DNA of 64,000 nt from Defluviicoccus sp. bin129 (GTDB taxonomy: Bacteria > Pseudomonadota > Alphaproteobacteria > MPNO01): positions 27,628 through 91,627 of the forward strand of contig MPNO01000011.1 in assembly GCA_002239065.1 (NCBI GenBank), read 5' to 3'. The position numbers were made by a program, and so were the translations under genes. This document shows positions 62,814 through 64,000 of this stretch, piece by piece (position 1 is the first letter of the stretch; every line of letters begins with the position of its first letter). A model generated the notes under the pieces. That model did not search any database. It saw only the letters and a list, made by a program, of their open reading frames with translations, and had not been told where the DNA came from.

Positions 62814-63374
62814 ATGCGGTTCGGGATACTGGCGGTCTTCTTGACCGCGGCCACGTTGTGGGGGTGCGGCTCGACCGCCGACCGGGAGGCGTCCGGCCCG
62901 GCCGCCGGCGATGCGGGCGCGGCGGCGGCATCGGGGACGACGGCGGGCGAGGGGATCGCCTCGACGGAGCTTTCGACGCAGCCGGCCGTTCCGCCGGGAA
63001 CGCCGGAGGATTTCGTCGTCAATGTCGGCGATCGCGTGCATTTCGGCTTCGACCGCTTCGACCTGACCGAAGAGGCGCGCGGCGTCCTTCGCGGGCAGGC
63101 GGAATGGCTCAAGCGGCATGTGTCGATCACGGTCACCGTCGCCGGCCACGCCGACGAGCGGGGCACCCGCGAATACAACCTGGCGCTCGGCGAACGCCGG
63201 GCGATCAGCGTGCGCAACTTCCTGATCGCCCTCGGCGTCGAGCCGGACCGGATTCGCACGGTCAGCTACGGCAAGGAACGCCCGGTGGACCCGGCCTCCA
63301 CCGAAGAGGCCTGGGCGCAGAACAGGCGCGGCGTGACGCAGGTCGACATATCGTCGCTCCGGGTTTCCAACTGA
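62814..63374 (+). CDS. pal: Peptidoglycan-associated lipoprotein Pal
   Basis: 186 aa. Signal peptide with lipobox LWGC (Cys18). A flexible linker is followed by the OmpA-like peptidoglycan-binding domain: VHFGFDRFDLTEEARGVL, VAGHADERGTREYNLALGER, RIRTVSYGKERPVD. Outer-membrane anchor of the Tol-Pal system. The 62649-62813 gap before it shows no gene. Confidence 0.97.
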   Translation: MRFGILAVFLTAATLWGCGSTADREASGPAAGDAGAAAASGTTAGEGIASTELSTQPAVPPGTPEDFVVNVGDRVHFGFDRFDLTEEARGVLRGQAEWLKRHVSITVTVAGHADERGTREYNLALGERRAISVRNFLIALGVEPDRIRTVSYGKERPVDPASTEEAWAQNRRGVTQVDISSLRVSN

Positions 63375-63470
63375 ACCGGCGGCCGCGCCCAAGAATCGCC
63401 ATAAACCGGCTCCATCGTTCGGTTCCTTCCGCGGCCCGGAAAGCCGATCGGAGAGAGGGGTCATGGACCG

Positions 63471-64000
63471 ATGAAGCGATGCCCGGCAGGGTCGACGGGC
63501 CCGGTGACGGCGCTGCTGGCGCTCGGCCTCGTGGCGGCGTCCGCTCCGGCGGCGGCGCAGTCCTTCGAAATCCTCGATCTCACCGAGCGGGTCGAGACGC
63601 TGGAGCGCGAGCTCCGGACCCTGCGGCGCTCGCCTCCCGCCGCCCCCGCCGCCCCCGCCGCCAAGGCTCGGGACGGGGCGGCCCAGGCGGAAATCCGCCT
63701 GAACGAGTTCGAGCGCCTGATGCGCGGCCTCGAACAGCGTATCGAGACCCTCGAAAACCACCGGCGGCGCGATGCGGAACGGCTGGACAAGCTCGCCTCC
63801 GACCTCGAACTCCGCCTGCGGACGCTGGAACAGGGGGCGCCGCCGGCCCCCCCCCCCCCCGCCGCGCAGGGCGGGCGGCCCGCGTCGGTGACCGGCCCCC
63901 CCCCCCCCCCCGCCCCCCCGCCGCGGCCGCTCGGCACGCTCAAGGTCGGCGGCGGCGCGGAAGCCGCCGCCCTCGCCCCGCCCGCCCCCCTGCTTCCCGA
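63471..64000 (+). CDS. cpoB: Cell division coordinator CpoB / YbgF, N-terminal part
   Basis: Open to the window end. The ATG at 63471 gives a signal peptide (VTALLALGLVAASAPAAAQ), then coiled coil (LDLTERVETLERELRTL, FERLMRGLEQRIETLENH), then a Pro/Ala-rich linker. The C-terminal TPR part is outside the window. CpoB links Tol-Pal to peptidoglycan synthesis during constriction. Two long C homopolymers in the linker (63849-63862, 63897-63913) make the exact sequence unreliable, though the frame stays open. Confidence 0.88.
   Translation, partial: MKRCPAGSTGPVTALLALGLVAASAPAAAQSFEILDLTERVETLERELRTLRRSPPAAPAAPAAKARDGAAQAEIRLNEFERLMRGLEQRIETLENHRRRDAERLDKLASDLELRLRTLEQGAPPAPPPPAAQGGRPASVTGPPPPPAPPPRPLGTLKVGGGAEAAALAPPAPLLP

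Overview
The window looks like a chromosomal segment of a very GC-rich alphaproteobacterium. Gene content and order suggest something near the Rhodospirillales, but no ribosomal RNA is present to fix this. The clues are: the pair RP001-family regulator / hemE at the left end (the arrangement that flanks the Caulobacter origin), hemE-hemH-hemJ-rho synteny, a perfect parS site, clustered GANTC sites, a 6S RNA after zapA, CarD/FdxA, and the ruvCAB-ybgC-tolQRAB-pal-cpoB block. I see no tRNA or rRNA genes. Several poly-C/poly-G junctions carry degenerate tandem copies of neighbouring sequence and break reading frames. This looks like assembly error, so the source is probably a draft or metagenome assembly.

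Layout. 0-4.5 kb: end of a PEP-synthase regulator gene, a candidate replication origin (92-512), then hemE, hemH, hemJ and rho, with an attenuator-like hairpin in the rho leader. 4.5-14 kb: catabolic genes (quinone oxidoreductase, dienelactone hydrolase, a lone CoxL/XdhB-type molybdoenzyme subunit, SDR, HIBADH-type dehydrogenase, HyuB, HyuA). 14.0-16.84 kb: a low-GC island with an AAA ATPase + DUF4435/TOPRIM pair of the PARIS (AriA-AriB) type, bounded by 15-bp direct repeats lying in the 5' end of hyuA. 16.8-30.3 kb: proline iminopeptidase, a nuclease-like secreted protein, M48 protease, molybdenum-carrier-like protein (frame broken), carD, fdxA, TerB-like, hslR, SUV3-like helicase (frame broken), htpG and acnA. 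30.3-40.6 kb: hydrolase, asmA (frame broken), parS, an unknown secreted protein, a three-domain ACP-ligase-acyltransferase fusion, a serine-recombinase scar, rpmE and an MsbA-like exporter. 40.6-42.1 kb: a cassette bounded by 55-bp direct repeats that duplicate the 3' end of an OmpA-like gene; it carries a ClpP-fold SDH protease and a small partner. 42.1-52.4 kb: MotB/MotA-like stator pair, inositol-phosphatase family gene, the EF-P beta-lysylation set (efp, epmB, epmA), thiE, class I aldolase, a triple-PATAN (DUF4388) membrane protein and a globin. 52.7-64 kb: zapA, 6S RNA, fau, ymdB, yebC, ruvCAB, ybgC and tolQRAB-pal-cpoB (cut by the window end).

How it fits together. Most of the window is housekeeping: haem synthesis, termination, translation factor modification, recombination repair, envelope constriction and an origin/centromere pair. 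Two compact low-GC cargo modules are embedded in it. Each is bounded by direct repeats that lie inside a host gene end, and in each case that end is kept or regenerated. Neither carries its own recombinase. A decayed serine-recombinase C-terminus lies about 2 kb from the second cassette.
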